Of a stretch of DNA of 64,000 nt, positions 25,501 through 34,681 are shown piece after piece (the stretch's first letter is position 1; every line of letters begins with the position of its first letter). Origin of the DNA: JAWLFY01 sp041685355 (GTDB lineage Bacteria; Planctomycetota; Planctomycetia; Pirellulales; Pirellulaceae); NCBI GenBank assembly GCA_041685355.1, contig JAWLFY010000001.1, positions 1 through 64,000 of the forward strand, read 5' to 3'. Both the position numbers and the translations under genes were made by a program. The notes under the pieces were generated by a model. That model had not been told where the DNA came from. It worked only from the letters and a program-made list of their open reading frames with translations, and did no database searches.

Positions 25501-26566
25501 ACCCGTCGAGCGCGTTCGAAGAGGCGCGGGGATCGGTGTTGTCCCCGTTCGCATCGTCCCCGTTCGCATCGCCTCCGTTCGCATCGCCTCCGTCCGCGTC
25601 ACGCGATTCCTCCTCGCCGCTTCCTTCGTCCCCGCTGGGGATCTGAAACTGTTCGGCGACGCGATCGGCCGAGAAGTTTTCTGGCGGGTCGTAGTCCTGG
25701 TTCACGAGCAATTTCGGCAGGTCGACCCGCTCGGTCTCCGAGCCGGACGGGGCGATCTCGTCGCCGGCGGTCCAGCGGATCGCGTTGGTCACCAGCCGCC
25801 GATACGGCTCGCTCGCCCAATTCCAATGGAAGTGGCCGCCGGTGAATCCGAACGATCGTCCCCCGTCGGATCGGTCATAGGTCCACGCGACCGTTTGCGT
25901 CTCCCCGGCGGCGACACTCTTCCGCACCGCCGGGTTGCCGCTGTGATGGCCGTCGGGACGACGCATCGTCGACTGCGGCGCCACGTCCGCCAGGATCGGG
26001 GTAACGCCAGAGTCCTTGAACCGCAGGTGAAAGTACCATTCGTCGTTGGCGGAAAACGGCTCGACCCCTCGGGTGATCGGGTGATCGGGGAGCGAATCGA
26101 ACTCGGCAACCCAGTGCGGGTTGACGCTCCAGTTGATCTCGAAGTGGCCGCCAAGCAGGTCGAGCCAATCGTCACCCGGTTCACCCGGGACCATCTCGAC
26201 CGCGTAGTGAATGCACACGAACCCTGCCCCGGTCGCCAACTTTTCACGAAGCGTCTCTCGGTGATCCATCGCGACATGCCGACCGCCGCCGTCGGCATAG
26301 ATCACGATCGAATCGGCACGCTCGATCAGTTCCGGATCCTCCGGCCAGCCCCGTACCACGGTCGCCTCGATCTCCGGGCTGCTCGCCTCGAGCGACTCTT
26401 CCAAAACCTTGAGGCCCGCATAATGTTCGTGCGCCCCGAATCCATGGGAGGGTGGGCCGGCGATCATCAAGATTTCGATCGGGTCATCAGCCGACGCCGA
26501 CGGGGCGAAGGCGACGCCCATCATCCAAGCCAACGCGGCGGTCGAGAACGCGAGTAGTCGGGGCAT
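22544..26566 (-). CDS. ThuA-dehydrogenase-HEAT-cytochrome c fusion (PVC-type haem-binding CxxCH protein)
   Basis: 1340 residues from ATG 26566, chosen for its signal peptide (MPRLLAFSTAALAWMMGVAF...SASA) and the aaagagga purine run upstream; a longer frame to 26680 lacks both. Domains in order: ThuA/trehalose-utilisation-like (about 29-270, IEILMIAGPPSHGFGAHEHY, GDDWLDLLGGHF); an acidic linker with a DANGD repeat; a PVC-type glucose/sorbosone-dehydrogenase-like beta-propeller (about 375-770, IDDRGRIWVCDVMNYRRN, APDGSLFVTDWYDPGVGGH); HEAT repeats (about 790-1160); and a C-terminal cytochrome c with CSNCH at 1217-1221, GPDLSEIGSKLSREAMLTSI, and a Met candidate in the SIMPENLHH segment. These are large periplasmic redox enzymes, probably sugar- or polyol-oxidising, expanded in the PVC group. 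It precedes the PSD1/DUF1501 pair on the same strand with a 102-bp gap, so a three-gene unit is possible. Confidence 0.93.
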   Translation of the reverse strand: MPRLLAFSTAALAWMMGVAFAPSASADDPIEILMIAGPPSHGFGAHEHYAGLKVLEESLEASSPEIEATVVRGWPEDPELIERADSIVIYADGGGRHVAMDHRETLREKLATGAGFVCIHYAVEMVPGEPGDDWLDLLGGHFEINWSVNPHWVAEFDSLPDHPITRGVEPFSANDEWYFHLRFKDSGVTPILADVAPQSTMRRPDGHHSGNPAVRKSVAAGETQTVAWTYDRSDGGRSFGFTGGHFHWNWASEPYRRLVTNAIRWTAGDEIAPSGSETERVDLPKLLVNQDYDPPENFSADRVAEQFQIPSGDEGSGEEESRDADGGDANGGDANGDDANGDNTDPRASSNALDGLLVPDDLQATLVASEPTLRSLTNLDIDDRGRIWVCDVMNYRRNQGSRPEGDRILILEDTSGDGVADKVKTFYQGRDIDSAMGICVLPGDGRTEVIVSASPTVWRLIDEDGDDVADRKEAMFTETGQPQHDHSAHSFLFGPDGKLYWNFGNTGGQVKDANGETVIDIHGRPVVDDGSPFYGGMPFRCDLDGSHFEVLAHNFRNNYETTIDSFGTLWQSDNDDDGNRGTRINFVMEHGNYGYRDELTGAGWREDRITLEDEIPFRHWHLNDPGVVPNLLQTGAGSPSGICFYEGRLLPERFWDQIIHCDPGPNVVRAYPATTDGAGYTATIEAIMTGVTDTWFRPADVCVAPDGSLFVTDWYDPGVGGHRQGDLDRGRLFRIAPPGVAYRVPEFDFSTPQGAAEALRNPARSVQTRAWLTLHEMGESAEPAVRALYDDPNPRMRARALWLLGKIEGRGESVVGEALSDRDPDIRITAIRLARQLGLVPSVSCAVAADDPSPAVRRELAVSLRFDDSDGMPAVWAKLAAAHDGEDRWYLEALGIGSDLRADACYDAWLERVDGRWDTPAGRDIVWRTRAPRAAEHLAEIIANESIPLAETDRYFRSLEYHAPDVRDDVVAKLIRRQRERTSENRGAAAEHLPRPDAIVARAVERAASGELAESKFVKAAIARHIDRHEGKPEYLTLIRRFRPDGASEAIERVMFAGEIDSDSVEATRMLSESSEGPRRLRELVNREDEAIVTRTATLLGALGNGRSNNILGDLVRDAERPYAVRAAAVRGMAKSNLGRARLLEYAAEKSLPGDIRLLAGGLLATADDVAVRERAAELLPLPQQPNREPLPPLSELAAIRGDVEAGLKQFRTTGSCSNCHIVGGFGKEVGPDLSEIGSKLSREAMLTSILDPNAGISHNYEGYVVLLDSGQVVTGLKMSETDDKVVIRDAEAIDREIDRDGIEMMKKSEVSIMPENLHHATGQQGLIDIVEYLMTLKKK
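25545..25604. repeat. 15-nt tandem repeat, about four copies, in the linker of the fusion protein
   Basis: Units at 25545-25559, 25560-25574, 25575-25589 and a diverged 25590-25604. They encode Asp-Ala-Asn-Gly-Asp/Gly in the acidic linker between the ThuA and dehydrogenase domains. Confidence 0.88.
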
Positions 26567-26598
26567 CGGGGCCGATCCTCTTTGGTCCGGGCGAAAGT

Positions 26599-26678
26599 CT
26601 CCCGCGTCGGGGAACCCGCATCGCGGGTTCGAACGGGAGCGAGCGGGCGGACGGCGAGACGAAACAGCGGCGTCTCGC
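26599..26678 (-). terminator. Three nested or adjacent hairpins between the glycosyltransferase and fusion genes
   Basis: GAACCCGC (26612-26619) pairs with GCGGGTTC (26623-26630) around loop ATC, and CTCCCG (26599-26604) can pair outside it with CGGGAG (26634-26639). Next to it GCGAGACG (26654-26661) pairs with CGTCTCGC (26671-26678). On the minus strand this follows the glycosyltransferase stop and precedes the fusion gene, so it may be a terminator or a 5' leader structure. No T tract. Confidence 0.5.
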
Positions 26679-26734
26679 AAGTCCTTTAGGGTGGGTCGTT
26701 CGGAAAACGATCCCCCTTAGTCTAACCGCCGTGG

Positions 26735-28081
26735 TCAGTCAGCACAGACCCGCGGTTTGACAACCCGGCAGTAGACCTCGGCCGTCCCGCGGGCCATCGA
26801 GACGTCCGAAAAGCTTTCGGCGTGACGCCGCGACGCCGACTCGGCCATGCCCCCCCAATCGTAGCAGCCCGTCACCAATTCCTCGATCCGCTCGCAAAGA
26901 CTGACCGGATCACCCGGCTCGGCGAGCAACCCGTCGACGCCGTCGCGGATCGCCTCCGGGGTTCCCTCGACCCGCGTCGCGATCACGGGCAACCCCGCCG
27001 CCATCGCCTCCAAGACCACCATCGGGAGCCCTTCCCCGAACAGGCTCGGCAACACCAGCGCGTCGAGCCGCGCCAGTTCCGCCGAGATGTCATCGGTGAA
27101 CCCGACCCGCTCGACCCGATCGGTTAACCGCAACCGCGCGATCCGGTTCGAGATCTCCGAGGAGTATCCTTCCGATTCGAACGGGCCGATGCAACGCAGC
27201 GCGACATCGTGACCGAACGTGCAAAGCTTCGCGATCGCCTCCAACGCGACCTCAAGCCCTTTCCGGGGTCGCATCAACGCGACCATCCCGAGCGTCCAAC
27301 GGCCCCCAGGCACCGGTTCCGACCGACGCGATGGCCGAACCGACGGGACGCCGTTGTGCACGACCGCGATCCGCGCGGGATCGAAACCGCCGCGGACACA
27401 ATCGTCCCGAAGGCTTTCCGAAACGGTGATCAGGCGATGACAGTTCTTCAACGCGAGACGCTCCACCGACGCGTTGAACCGGTTGCTCCAGCCACGCGTG
27501 GAGTCACGCCCGGCGGGGCTGTGGACGTGGTACACCCAGGGGACCCCGGACAACCGTGACGCCACCGACGCGATCATCGCGGTCCGCGGTGTGTGCGCGT
27601 GAAGCAGGTGGTAACCGCATCGGTCGACGAGGTCGCGGATCTGCCACGCGGGACGAAGGTCGAAACGGCCCCGCATCGGCGTCCGGTGGCAGCCGCCCCA
27701 TTGCCCCGCGTGCCGCTCCAGCGCGTCGGCGTACCGTCCCGGTTTGACGCACGCGAAATCGGCCGCCACTCCGTACGCGGGAAGGCAGCGGCCGAGGTGA
27801 GACTGGACCCGCTCCGCTCCGGAAAAATGCTCGCCGTTGACGACGTGCAAGACGCGCGTCGTGATCGGCGGCGTCTCGGGAACGGGCCGAGTCTCGGGAG
27901 TCTCCACGGCCGGGGCCGAACTCGCCGTCGCTGACGATGAAACCACCGGCCCCGTTGACGGCACCACCGGCACGCTCGATGACACGTCAGACGATACCGC
28001 CTCGGGCGCATGGAGGATCGGGACGCCGGCCGCCGGCGGGGAGAACGAAGCGGAATCGGCGAGGGATGGGTCTTGATTCAT
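26735..28081 (-). CDS. Glycosyltransferase family 4 protein
   Basis: 448 residues from ATG 28081 (MNQDPSLADS). The longer frame to 28240 adds Arg/Pro-rich sequence and was rejected, but neither start has a good Shine-Dalgarno site. A disordered Ser/Pro/Val/Thr-rich N-terminus (about 1-75) precedes the GT-B fold. N-lobe: RVLHVVNGEHFSGAERVQSH, YHLLHAHTPRTAMIASVASR, VPWVYHVHSPAGRDS. C-lobe: RWTLGMVALMRPRKGLEVAL (substrate-binding Arg/Lys), RVERVGFTDDISAELARLDA, LPSLFGEGLPMVVLEAMAAG (the EX7E motif) and VIATRVEGTPEAIRDG. Such enzymes are retaining transferases, generally cytosolic, building exopolysaccharide, LPS-like glycans or glycolipids. No other glycan-assembly gene is adjacent, so acceptor and sugar are unknown. 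Confidence 0.92.
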   Translation of the reverse strand: MNQDPSLADSASFSPPAAGVPILHAPEAVSSDVSSSVPVVPSTGPVVSSSATASSAPAVETPETRPVPETPPITTRVLHVVNGEHFSGAERVQSHLGRCLPAYGVAADFACVKPGRYADALERHAGQWGGCHRTPMRGRFDLRPAWQIRDLVDRCGYHLLHAHTPRTAMIASVASRLSGVPWVYHVHSPAGRDSTRGWSNRFNASVERLALKNCHRLITVSESLRDDCVRGGFDPARIAVVHNGVPSVRPSRRSEPVPGGRWTLGMVALMRPRKGLEVALEAIAKLCTFGHDVALRCIGPFESEGYSSEISNRIARLRLTDRVERVGFTDDISAELARLDALVLPSLFGEGLPMVVLEAMAAGLPVIATRVEGTPEAIRDGVDGLLAEPGDPVSLCERIEELVTGCYDWGGMAESASRRHAESFSDVSMARGTAEVYCRVVKPRVCAD

Positions 28082-28474
28082 CAGCTTGGGCCGGGACTGC
28101 GTGCCGTTCAGACAGCGAGGTCGGGCCGGAGACGACGTCAGGCCGGAAAAAACGGGTCGCTGCCTTAACTTGGGTCGCACGGCGGGTGCGGGGCGGCCAG
28201 GTTGCACCGGTCGGCGCCGGTGGACGTCGCGGCGTGTCACGTCGGAACAGTCGTGACGACGGTTCCGGTAACCCCCTGCTCATCCGCAGCCCCGCCCCAT
28301 CCGCAGCCCCGCCCCATCCGCAGCCCCGCCCCTCCGCAACCCCGCGCCGATCCGCCCGACCTGTCCCCGTGGCGACTCGGTCGCGGACCCTGGGGCGGCC
28401 GGCGGGTGTCGGCTACATTGATGCCTCGTCACCCCCGAGTCCGAAATCGCCCCGCCAACCCGCTCTGATCTCCC
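28082..28474. other. Divergent spacer upstream of leuB and the glycosyltransferase
   Basis: 393 bp between outward-facing starts, so it should hold promoters for both. It contains a 17-nt tandem repeat (28281-28331). No leader-peptide or T-box pattern was recognised ahead of leuB. Confidence 0.5.
28281..28331. repeat. 17-nt tandem repeat, three copies
   Basis: Unit catccgcagccccgccc at 28281-28297, 28298-28314 and 28315-28331, perfect, with a decayed fourth copy after. Non-coding, about 145 bp upstream of leuB. Confidence 0.92.
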
Positions 28475-29586
<1,112 letters not shown>

Positions 29587-29590
<4 letters not shown>

Positions 29591-30606
29591 TCGAAACCTG
29601 GGTCGGCCAGCTGATCGACACCCCCGACCTGCCGGATGGGGCGTGGCTGACGACAGGGACCTACCTGTTGCTGGCGGTGATCCTCGTCGCGCTGCTGATC
29701 GCCACCGCCGTCGGCCAAGTCCTGGCACGACGCGAAAGCCTCGGGATCGAGTCGGCGCTCGTCCACCGATTCAACGTCAAGATCCGCGTCTGGTGGACCA
29801 TGACGGCGATCTTCGTGCTCGCGTTCCTGCTGCACCGGATCGGCGTCGTCGTGCTGTTCTTCCTCGTCTCTTTCTGGGCCCTTCGTGAATTCATCTCGAT
29901 GACCCCGACCCGCCGGGGTGACCATCGGACGCTGTTCTGGATCTTCTTCATCTTCACCCCGCTGCAGTACATCCTGATCGGGCTCGGAAGCGAATACTAC
30001 GACTACTACAGCATCATGATCCCGGTCTACGCCAGCCTCTTCATCCCGGCTCGGGCGGCGATCGCGGGGGACTACAAACGGTTCCTCGAACGGAGCGCCA
30101 AGATCCAAGCCGGACTGCTGATCTGTGTCTACTCCCTCAGCCACGCCCCCGCCCTGCTCGACCTGACCCTCGTCCGCACCGGCGGCGAGCCGTGGCGGGG
30201 GAGCAACGTCAGCTTGTTGGTGTTCTTCGTGCTCATCGCCCAACTGTCACTCGTCCTCGAACGGGGTTGGGGGAAACTCGCCGGACGTCATGTGATCGCC
30301 GAGAAAATCAACGCCTCGCGAACTTGGGAAGGGATCTTCGGGTCGATGGTCACCACCGGGCTGATCGCCGCGGTTTTCTACTGGGCGACCCCCTTCTATC
30401 CTTGGGAAGCGGGGATCATGGGGGCCGTCGTCACCGTCATGGCCGGCGCCGGAACCCTCACGATGAGCGCGATCAAACGTGACCGCGGCGTTCACGACAC
30501 CGGCACCCTCGTCCAAGGTCACGCGGGCGTGCTCGACCAAATCGACAGCATCTGTTTCGCGGCCCCGGTCTTCTACCACCTCACCCGTTTCTTCTTCACC
30601 GCATGA
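29587..30606 (+). CDS. cdsA: Phosphatidate cytidylyltransferase (CDP-diacylglycerol synthase)
   Basis: 339 residues, longer than E. coli CdsA (285). It has about eight to nine membrane segments, e.g. YLLLAVILVALLIATAVGQV (about 26-45), TAIFVLAFLLHRIGVVVLFF, FWIFFIFTPLQYILIGLG and VSLLVFFVLIAQLSLVLER. The C-terminal signature is recognisable: KINASRTWEGIFGSMVTTGL (the K.SP.KTWEG block) and LTMSAIKRDRGVHDTGTLVQ with GHAGVLDQIDSICFAAPVFY (the S..KR...KD.....GHGG..DR.D motif). The usual Arg after Asp is replaced by Gln-Ile. It transfers CMP from CTP to phosphatidic acid in the inner membrane. Family knowledge: some bacteria have a second CdsA-like gene of relaxed role, and the altered signature leaves that open. 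Its ATG overlaps the leuB stop by 4 nt and its stop overlaps the tatD start by 4 nt. Confidence 0.88.
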
Positions 30607-31382
30607 CCCTTCCGCTGTTCGATACCCACGCCCACCTGAACCTCGAGGACTTCGACGGCGTCGTCGACCAAGTCGTCGCCCGCGCCCGTGACGCCGGGCT
30701 GGTGGGCATCTCGGTGATCGGCATCGACGCGGAATCGAGCCGGGCCGCGTGTGACCTCGCCGCGGAATACCCCGGTTTTCTCTACGCCGTCGTCGGCATC
30801 CAACCGAACTCGGTCGCCAAAGCCCGCGAACAAGATTGGGAAACGATCGAGTCGCTCGCGGGGTCCCCCGGCGTCCGCGCGATCGGCGAAACCGGACTCG
30901 ATTGCTACTGGGACGAAACCCCGCTCGAGGCCCAAGCCGAGTACTTCGACCGGCATATCTCGCTATGCCTGAAAACCGGTCTCCCGATGGTGGTCCACAT
31001 GCGTGACAGCGGCGAACGGATCGTCGAACAACTCCGCCGCCAATCCGCCCTCCCCGCCGGCGTGATGCACTCCTTCAGCGGCGACTGGCCGACCGCCGAA
31101 GCCTGCCTCGCCCTCGGGCTCTCGATCAGCTTCGCCGGAATGGTCACCTTCAAAAACGCCCAAGCCCTCCGCGACGTCGCCGTCCGCATCCCCGAAGACC
31201 GTCTGCTCGTCGAAACCGACTCGCCCTACCTCAGCCCCGAACCGCTGCGGGGAAGACGCCCCAACGAACCGGCACGGGTTGAACACACGCTACGCTGTCT
31301 CGCCGAAACGCGTGGCGTGTCGCCCGAACATCTCGCCGAAGTCACCACCGCCAACGCCAAACGGCTGTTCCAAATCCGCTAG
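30603..31382 (+). CDS. tatD: TatD-family metal-dependent deoxyribonuclease/hydrolase
   Basis: 259 residues, the typical TatD length. All metal-site blocks are visible: FDTHAHLNLEDFDGVV (HxH), RAIGETGLDCYWD (catalytic Glu), PMVVHMRDSGERIVEQL (His), GVMHSFSGDWPTAEACLALG (His) and VETDSPYLSPEPLRGRRPNE (Asp). The family forms a TIM barrel in the amidohydrolase superfamily, cytoplasmic, with 3'-5' exonuclease activity on DNA/RNA ends reported for E. coli TatD; in Planctomycetota the role is untested. The gene is tightly embedded: it starts within the cdsA stop (4-nt overlap) and ends inside a 14-nt duplicated unit. The next gene, an unknown anchored protein, begins 41 bp later, so the operon may continue. 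Orthology to tatD versus ycfH/yjjV cannot be settled by eye. Confidence 0.93.
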   Translation: MTLPLFDTHAHLNLEDFDGVVDQVVARARDAGLVGISVIGIDAESSRAACDLAAEYPGFLYAVVGIQPNSVAKAREQDWETIESLAGSPGVRAIGETGLDCYWDETPLEAQAEYFDRHISLCLKTGLPMVVHMRDSGERIVEQLRRQSALPAGVMHSFSGDWPTAEACLALGLSISFAGMVTFKNAQALRDVAVRIPEDRLLVETDSPYLSPEPLRGRRPNEPARVEHTLRCLAETRGVSPEHLAEVTTANAKRLFQIR

Positions 31383-31408
31383 GCCGAATTCGCAAGGCCG
31401 AATCCGAC
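31381..31408. repeat. 14-nt imperfect tandem repeat on the tatD stop codon
   Basis: aggccgaattcgca (31381-31394) followed by aggccgaatccgac (31395-31408). The first copy contains the last two bases of the TAG stop. Confidence 0.7.
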
Positions 31409-31423
31409 AGGATCGCGCGACCA

Positions 31424-32188
31424 ATGGCCACCGACCTTCCGAACAACGCCCTCCCGGCCCCGAACAACGCCCTCCCGGCCCCGCAGTCCGACGGGGATGA
31501 CCGCGCGCTGCCCCCACGCGACAGCCCGACCGCCCCTCGCCGATCACCCTGGCGAATCAGCCTCCGCGAAGTGATGGGGGTCGCCGTCATCGTCGCCCTA
31601 ACGCTCGCGTACCTGACGTTGCTATCACGCTTTCGCGAAGCCGAACGAGAGCTCGCGGTGCTGCGGTCCGAAACCGGATATCTCCCCCCAACCGACGACG
31701 GCCGAATGGCCGCTGCCCGATTGCCCTCCAACGAACCCCTCACCTACCGCGTCCGTGTCCGTGTCCCGGAAGAAAACTCGTACCGCGTCGCGTACAGCTC
31801 GGTCGTCCCCGAAGGCCGCGCCGCCCCCGCTTGGTTCGCCGCGGCCGATCTCCCCCCCGGGGAGTCGGTCGTGACCGTCCGTGTCGCCGAAGATCCCCGC
31901 GACGGACGCTGGAAAATCGCTACACTGATCCGGTCGCGACGGGGCAACAAGCGGCTCGCCACGACCCTTCCCGACGATCACGTGGCGGTGTTCCGTGCCA
32001 CCGGCGAAATTCTCAGCGGCGGCATCGGACAATCCGCCGTCGAGGCCGAAGCGGCCGGCTCGATCCGGCTTCTGGATGAACGCTGGCTCGTCGGCGATGG
32101 AGCCTTGTTGCTCTACGGCGACCGCCCCGCCGAACGCGACCAGGTCGGCGTCTACGCCGAACTGCAACCCGGCGACCAACCGCTCTGA
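31424..32188 (+). CDS. Single-pass membrane protein of unknown function
   Basis: 254 residues. The cytosolic N-terminus has a perfect duplication (NNALPAPNNALPAP) from a 21-nt tandem repeat at 31441-31482. One membrane helix follows (VMGVAVIVALTLAYLTLL, about 50-67), then a short heptad-like segment (RFREAERELAVLRSE) and a beta-rich extracytoplasmic domain of about 170 residues (TYRVRVRVPEENSYRVAYSS, ESVVTVRVAEDPRDGRWKIA, ERWLVGDGALLLYGDRPAER). No family is recognised. It is 41 bp downstream of tatD and 60 bp upstream of a FAD oxidoreductase, all in one direction, so it is probably part of the leuB-cdsA-tatD transcription unit. The ATG at 31424 is the first in frame; the disordered start makes exact placement uncertain. 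Confidence 0.75.
   Translation: MATDLPNNALPAPNNALPAPQSDGDDRALPPRDSPTAPRRSPWRISLREVMGVAVIVALTLAYLTLLSRFREAERELAVLRSETGYLPPTDDGRMAAARLPSNEPLTYRVRVRVPEENSYRVAYSSVVPEGRAAPAWFAAADLPPGESVVTVRVAEDPRDGRWKIATLIRSRRGNKRLATTLPDDHVAVFRATGEILSGGIGQSAVEAEAAGSIRLLDERWLVGDGALLLYGDRPAERDQVGVYAELQPGDQPL
31441..31482. repeat. 21-nt tandem repeat, two copies, coding
   Basis: 31441-31461 and 31462-31482 are identical (starting gaacaacgccctcccgg) and encode NNALPAP twice. Confidence 0.92.
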
Positions 32189-32248
32189 CCTCTCGGCTTT
32201 CCCCCGACTCCCGTTTCCCGCCCCCCCTTCTAGCGTTCCCAATTATCG

Positions 32249-33679
32249 ATGCCACGTGACTTTCTGAAGGGCGCCGCCGACGAGTACGACGTCGTCGTGA
32301 TCGGCAGCGGACTCGCCGGGATGACCGCCGCGAACGTCCTCGGACGCGCCGGACACCGTGTGCTCCTGCTCGAACAACATTACAAGCTCGGCGGGCTCGC
32401 CACCTGGTTCCTCCGCCCCGGCGGACACGTTTTCGACGTCTCTCTCCACGGCTTCCCCCACGGGATGATCAAGTCGTGTCGGCGGTACTGGAACCGGGAC
32501 ATCGCCGACCGGATCGTGCAACTCAAAAACATCCGCTTCGATAACCCCCAATTCTCGTTGACGACGACGTTCAACCGAGACGACTTCACCCGCATCCTCA
32601 CCGATCGGTTCGGGATCGATCCCGCCACCGTCCGCGAATTCTTCGACACCGCCCGGGGGATGAATTTCTACGACGACCAGTCGACCACCACGGGAGAGCT
32701 TTTCGAACGCTTCTTCCCCGGCCGCAACGATGTGGTCCGCTTGCTGATGGAACCGATCACCTACGCGAACGGGTCGACCCTCGAAGACCCCGCGATCACC
32801 TACGGGATCGTGTTTAGCAATTTCATGAGCAAGGGCGTGTTCATCTACGAAGGGGGAACCGAAGACCTCGTCGCCCGAATGAAACGCGAACTCGAATCGA
32901 ACGGCGTCGACATCCGGATCAATTGTCCCGTCGAACGGATCGAAACTCGCGGCGGTCGCGTCACCGCCGTGCACTCCCGTGGGCGTCGCATCCGATGCCG
33001 CGCCGTCGTCAGCAACGCGAATTTGAAAACCACCCTGCTCAAGTTGCTCGGCCGCGAATCGCTCGACCGCGATTACGTCGAGCGGGCCGACCAAGTCCGA
33101 CTCAACAACAGCAGCACCCAAGTCTACATGGCGCTCAAACCGGGCGAGTCGATCGACGAATCGAGCGGCGACCTGTTCTTCACCAGCACCGCCGACGAGT
33201 TCCGTACGGACCTGCTGCTCAGTCGCAACATCACCAGCCGAACGTTTAGCTTCTATTACCCGCGGACCCGTCCGACCAAGAAGGAACGCTACGCGATCGT
33301 CAGCAGCACCAACGCGAACTGGTCCGATTGGGCCGACCTCGACGAACACGACTACGCCGCGAGCAAGCAAGACCTGATCGAGACCACGATCGACGCGCTC
33401 GAAAAGTACCTCCCCGGCGTCCGCGACAAGATCGACCGCGCCGAAGCCGCCACGCCGCGGACGTTTCACCACTACACCCGCCACGAACTCGGCGCCAGCT
33501 TCGGCACCAAGTTCGAAGGGCTCGGCGTGAGCCGAGAATTGCCGCAACAGGTCGGCGGAATGTTCCACGCCGGAAGCGTCGGGATCATCATGAGCGGGTG
33601 GCTCGGTGCGATCAATTACGGCGTCATCGTCAGCAACGAAGTCGACCAGATGCTCACCCGAGAAAAGTCGGCCGTCTGA
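32249..33679 (+). CDS. Phytoene desaturase-like FAD-dependent oxidoreductase
   Basis: 476 residues. The N-terminal dinucleotide-binding motif is VVVIGSGLAGMTAANVLGRA with an acidic ribose-binding end in LLLEQHYKLGGL. The next block, WFLRPGGHVFDVSLHGFP, is typical of the CrtI / amine-oxidase-related retinol saturase-like group. The middle has YEGGTEDLVARMKRELESNG and RIRCRAVVSNANLKTTLLKL (FAD-binding strand). The C-terminus carries HAGSVGIIMSGWLGAINYGV, corresponding to the GGWLP-like FAD contact. These flavoproteins desaturate or saturate isoprenoid or polyene chains at the membrane. No carotenoid or squalene gene adjoins, so the substrate is open. It lies in the same direction as the upstream membrane protein (60-bp gap) and the FAH gene (132-bp gap). 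The ATG at 32249 fits the family start. Confidence 0.87.
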   Translation: MPRDFLKGAADEYDVVVIGSGLAGMTAANVLGRAGHRVLLLEQHYKLGGLATWFLRPGGHVFDVSLHGFPHGMIKSCRRYWNRDIADRIVQLKNIRFDNPQFSLTTTFNRDDFTRILTDRFGIDPATVREFFDTARGMNFYDDQSTTTGELFERFFPGRNDVVRLLMEPITYANGSTLEDPAITYGIVFSNFMSKGVFIYEGGTEDLVARMKRELESNGVDIRINCPVERIETRGGRVTAVHSRGRRIRCRAVVSNANLKTTLLKLLGRESLDRDYVERADQVRLNNSSTQVYMALKPGESIDESSGDLFFTSTADEFRTDLLLSRNITSRTFSFYYPRTRPTKKERYAIVSSTNANWSDWADLDEHDYAASKQDLIETTIDALEKYLPGVRDKIDRAEAATPRTFHHYTRHELGASFGTKFEGLGVSRELPQQVGGMFHAGSVGIIMSGWLGAINYGVIVSNEVDQMLTREKSAV

Positions 33680-33811
33680 GCCGACGGGGCTCATCCGCTT
33701 GCCCCACCGTGACGGATCCGGGACGATCGTGGACATCCTTCGATCGATCGCCCGCTCCCGTTGGGACGCTCGGGCGGCACCCTGTCCTGTTCCCCCGTCC
33801 CGGTCTGCCCG

Positions 33812-34681
33812 ATGCCGATTTGCCGAATCCCTAACGCCCACGGGCAACCCGAATACGCGTTCTACCGTCCGGGCCAAGTCTGCCCGCTCCGTGACCTGAC
33901 CGCCGACGTTCCCACCGAACAGGAACTGTTCGCTCACCCTCCTTCGTGGCTCGCTTCGATCCCGGAACCGGCCGAAGGTCAATGGCGACCCGCCCCCGAG
34001 CGGCTTCTGCCCCCCGTTCCGCCGCCAGAAAAAGTGATCTGCATCGGCCTCAATTATCGCGACCACGCGATCGAGACCGGCGCCGATATCCCCACCGAAC
34101 CGGTCGTGTTCGGCAAGTTCAACACCGCGATCATCGGCCACGGCGACACCATTCGGCTGCCGCGGATCGCCCACGAGGTCGATTACGAGGCGGAACTCGT
34201 CGTCGTGATCGGCAAGACCGCACGGCATATCGACCACGGGGCCGCCCCCGAACACGTCTTCGGGTACACCTGCGGTCACGACGTGTCGGCCCGCGATTGG
34301 CAAAAGGGACGCCCCGGCGGTCAGTGGTTGCTCGGCAAATCGTTCGACACCTTCGCCCCGCTCGGGCCGTGTCTTGTCACCACCGCCGAACTTCCCGACC
34401 CGGATCAGCTCCACGTGCGGATGCACCTCAACGACGAGGTCGTCCAATCGAGCACCACCGCGCAGCTGATCTTCGACATCCCGACCCTCATCGCGCATCT
34501 CTCGACCGTGATGACGCTGCACCCCGGCGACGTGATCTTCACCGGCACCCCGCCCGGCGTCGGCGCCGCGCGAAGGCCCCCCGTGTTCCTCAAGCCGGGC
34601 GACGTCTGCAGCGTCGAGATCGAGGGGGTCGGAACGCTCACCAACCGCTGCGAACGTGACACGATGGAGAACGAAGCATGA
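33812..34681 (+). CDS. Fumarylacetoacetate hydrolase (FAH) family protein
   Basis: 289 residues from ATG 33812. An upstream in-frame start at 33761 adds 17 atypical residues, whereas MPICRIPNAHGQPEYAF matches the family's usual first strand. Core signatures: EKVICIGLNYRDHAIETGAD, the metal-ligand block HEVDYEAELVVVIGKTARHI (Glu and Glu), YTCGHDVSARDWQKGRPGG with its Asp ligand, LLGKSFDTFAPLGP, SSTTAQLIFDIPTLIAHLST, and GDVIFTGTPPGVGAARRPPV. The family includes fumarylpyruvate, acylpyruvate and oxaloacetate hydrolases/decarboxylases and catechol-pathway isomerases, cytoplasmic with Mg2+. The exact reaction is not readable. It is the last gene before an orphan RAYT right end 21 bp downstream, where the gene order and base composition change. 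Confidence 0.92.
   Translation: MPICRIPNAHGQPEYAFYRPGQVCPLRDLTADVPTEQELFAHPPSWLASIPEPAEGQWRPAPERLLPPVPPPEKVICIGLNYRDHAIETGADIPTEPVVFGKFNTAIIGHGDTIRLPRIAHEVDYEAELVVVIGKTARHIDHGAAPEHVFGYTCGHDVSARDWQKGRPGGQWLLGKSFDTFAPLGPCLVTTAELPDPDQLHVRMHLNDEVVQSSTTAQLIFDIPTLIAHLSTVMTLHPGDVIFTGTPPGVGAARRPPVFLKPGDVCSVEIEGVGTLTNRCERDTMENEA

Noticed and set aside
32243..34522. 759-residue minus-strand frame
   Set aside because: Antisense to the oxidoreductase and FAH genes; composition is Arg/Asp/Gly/Val shadow sequence with no motif.
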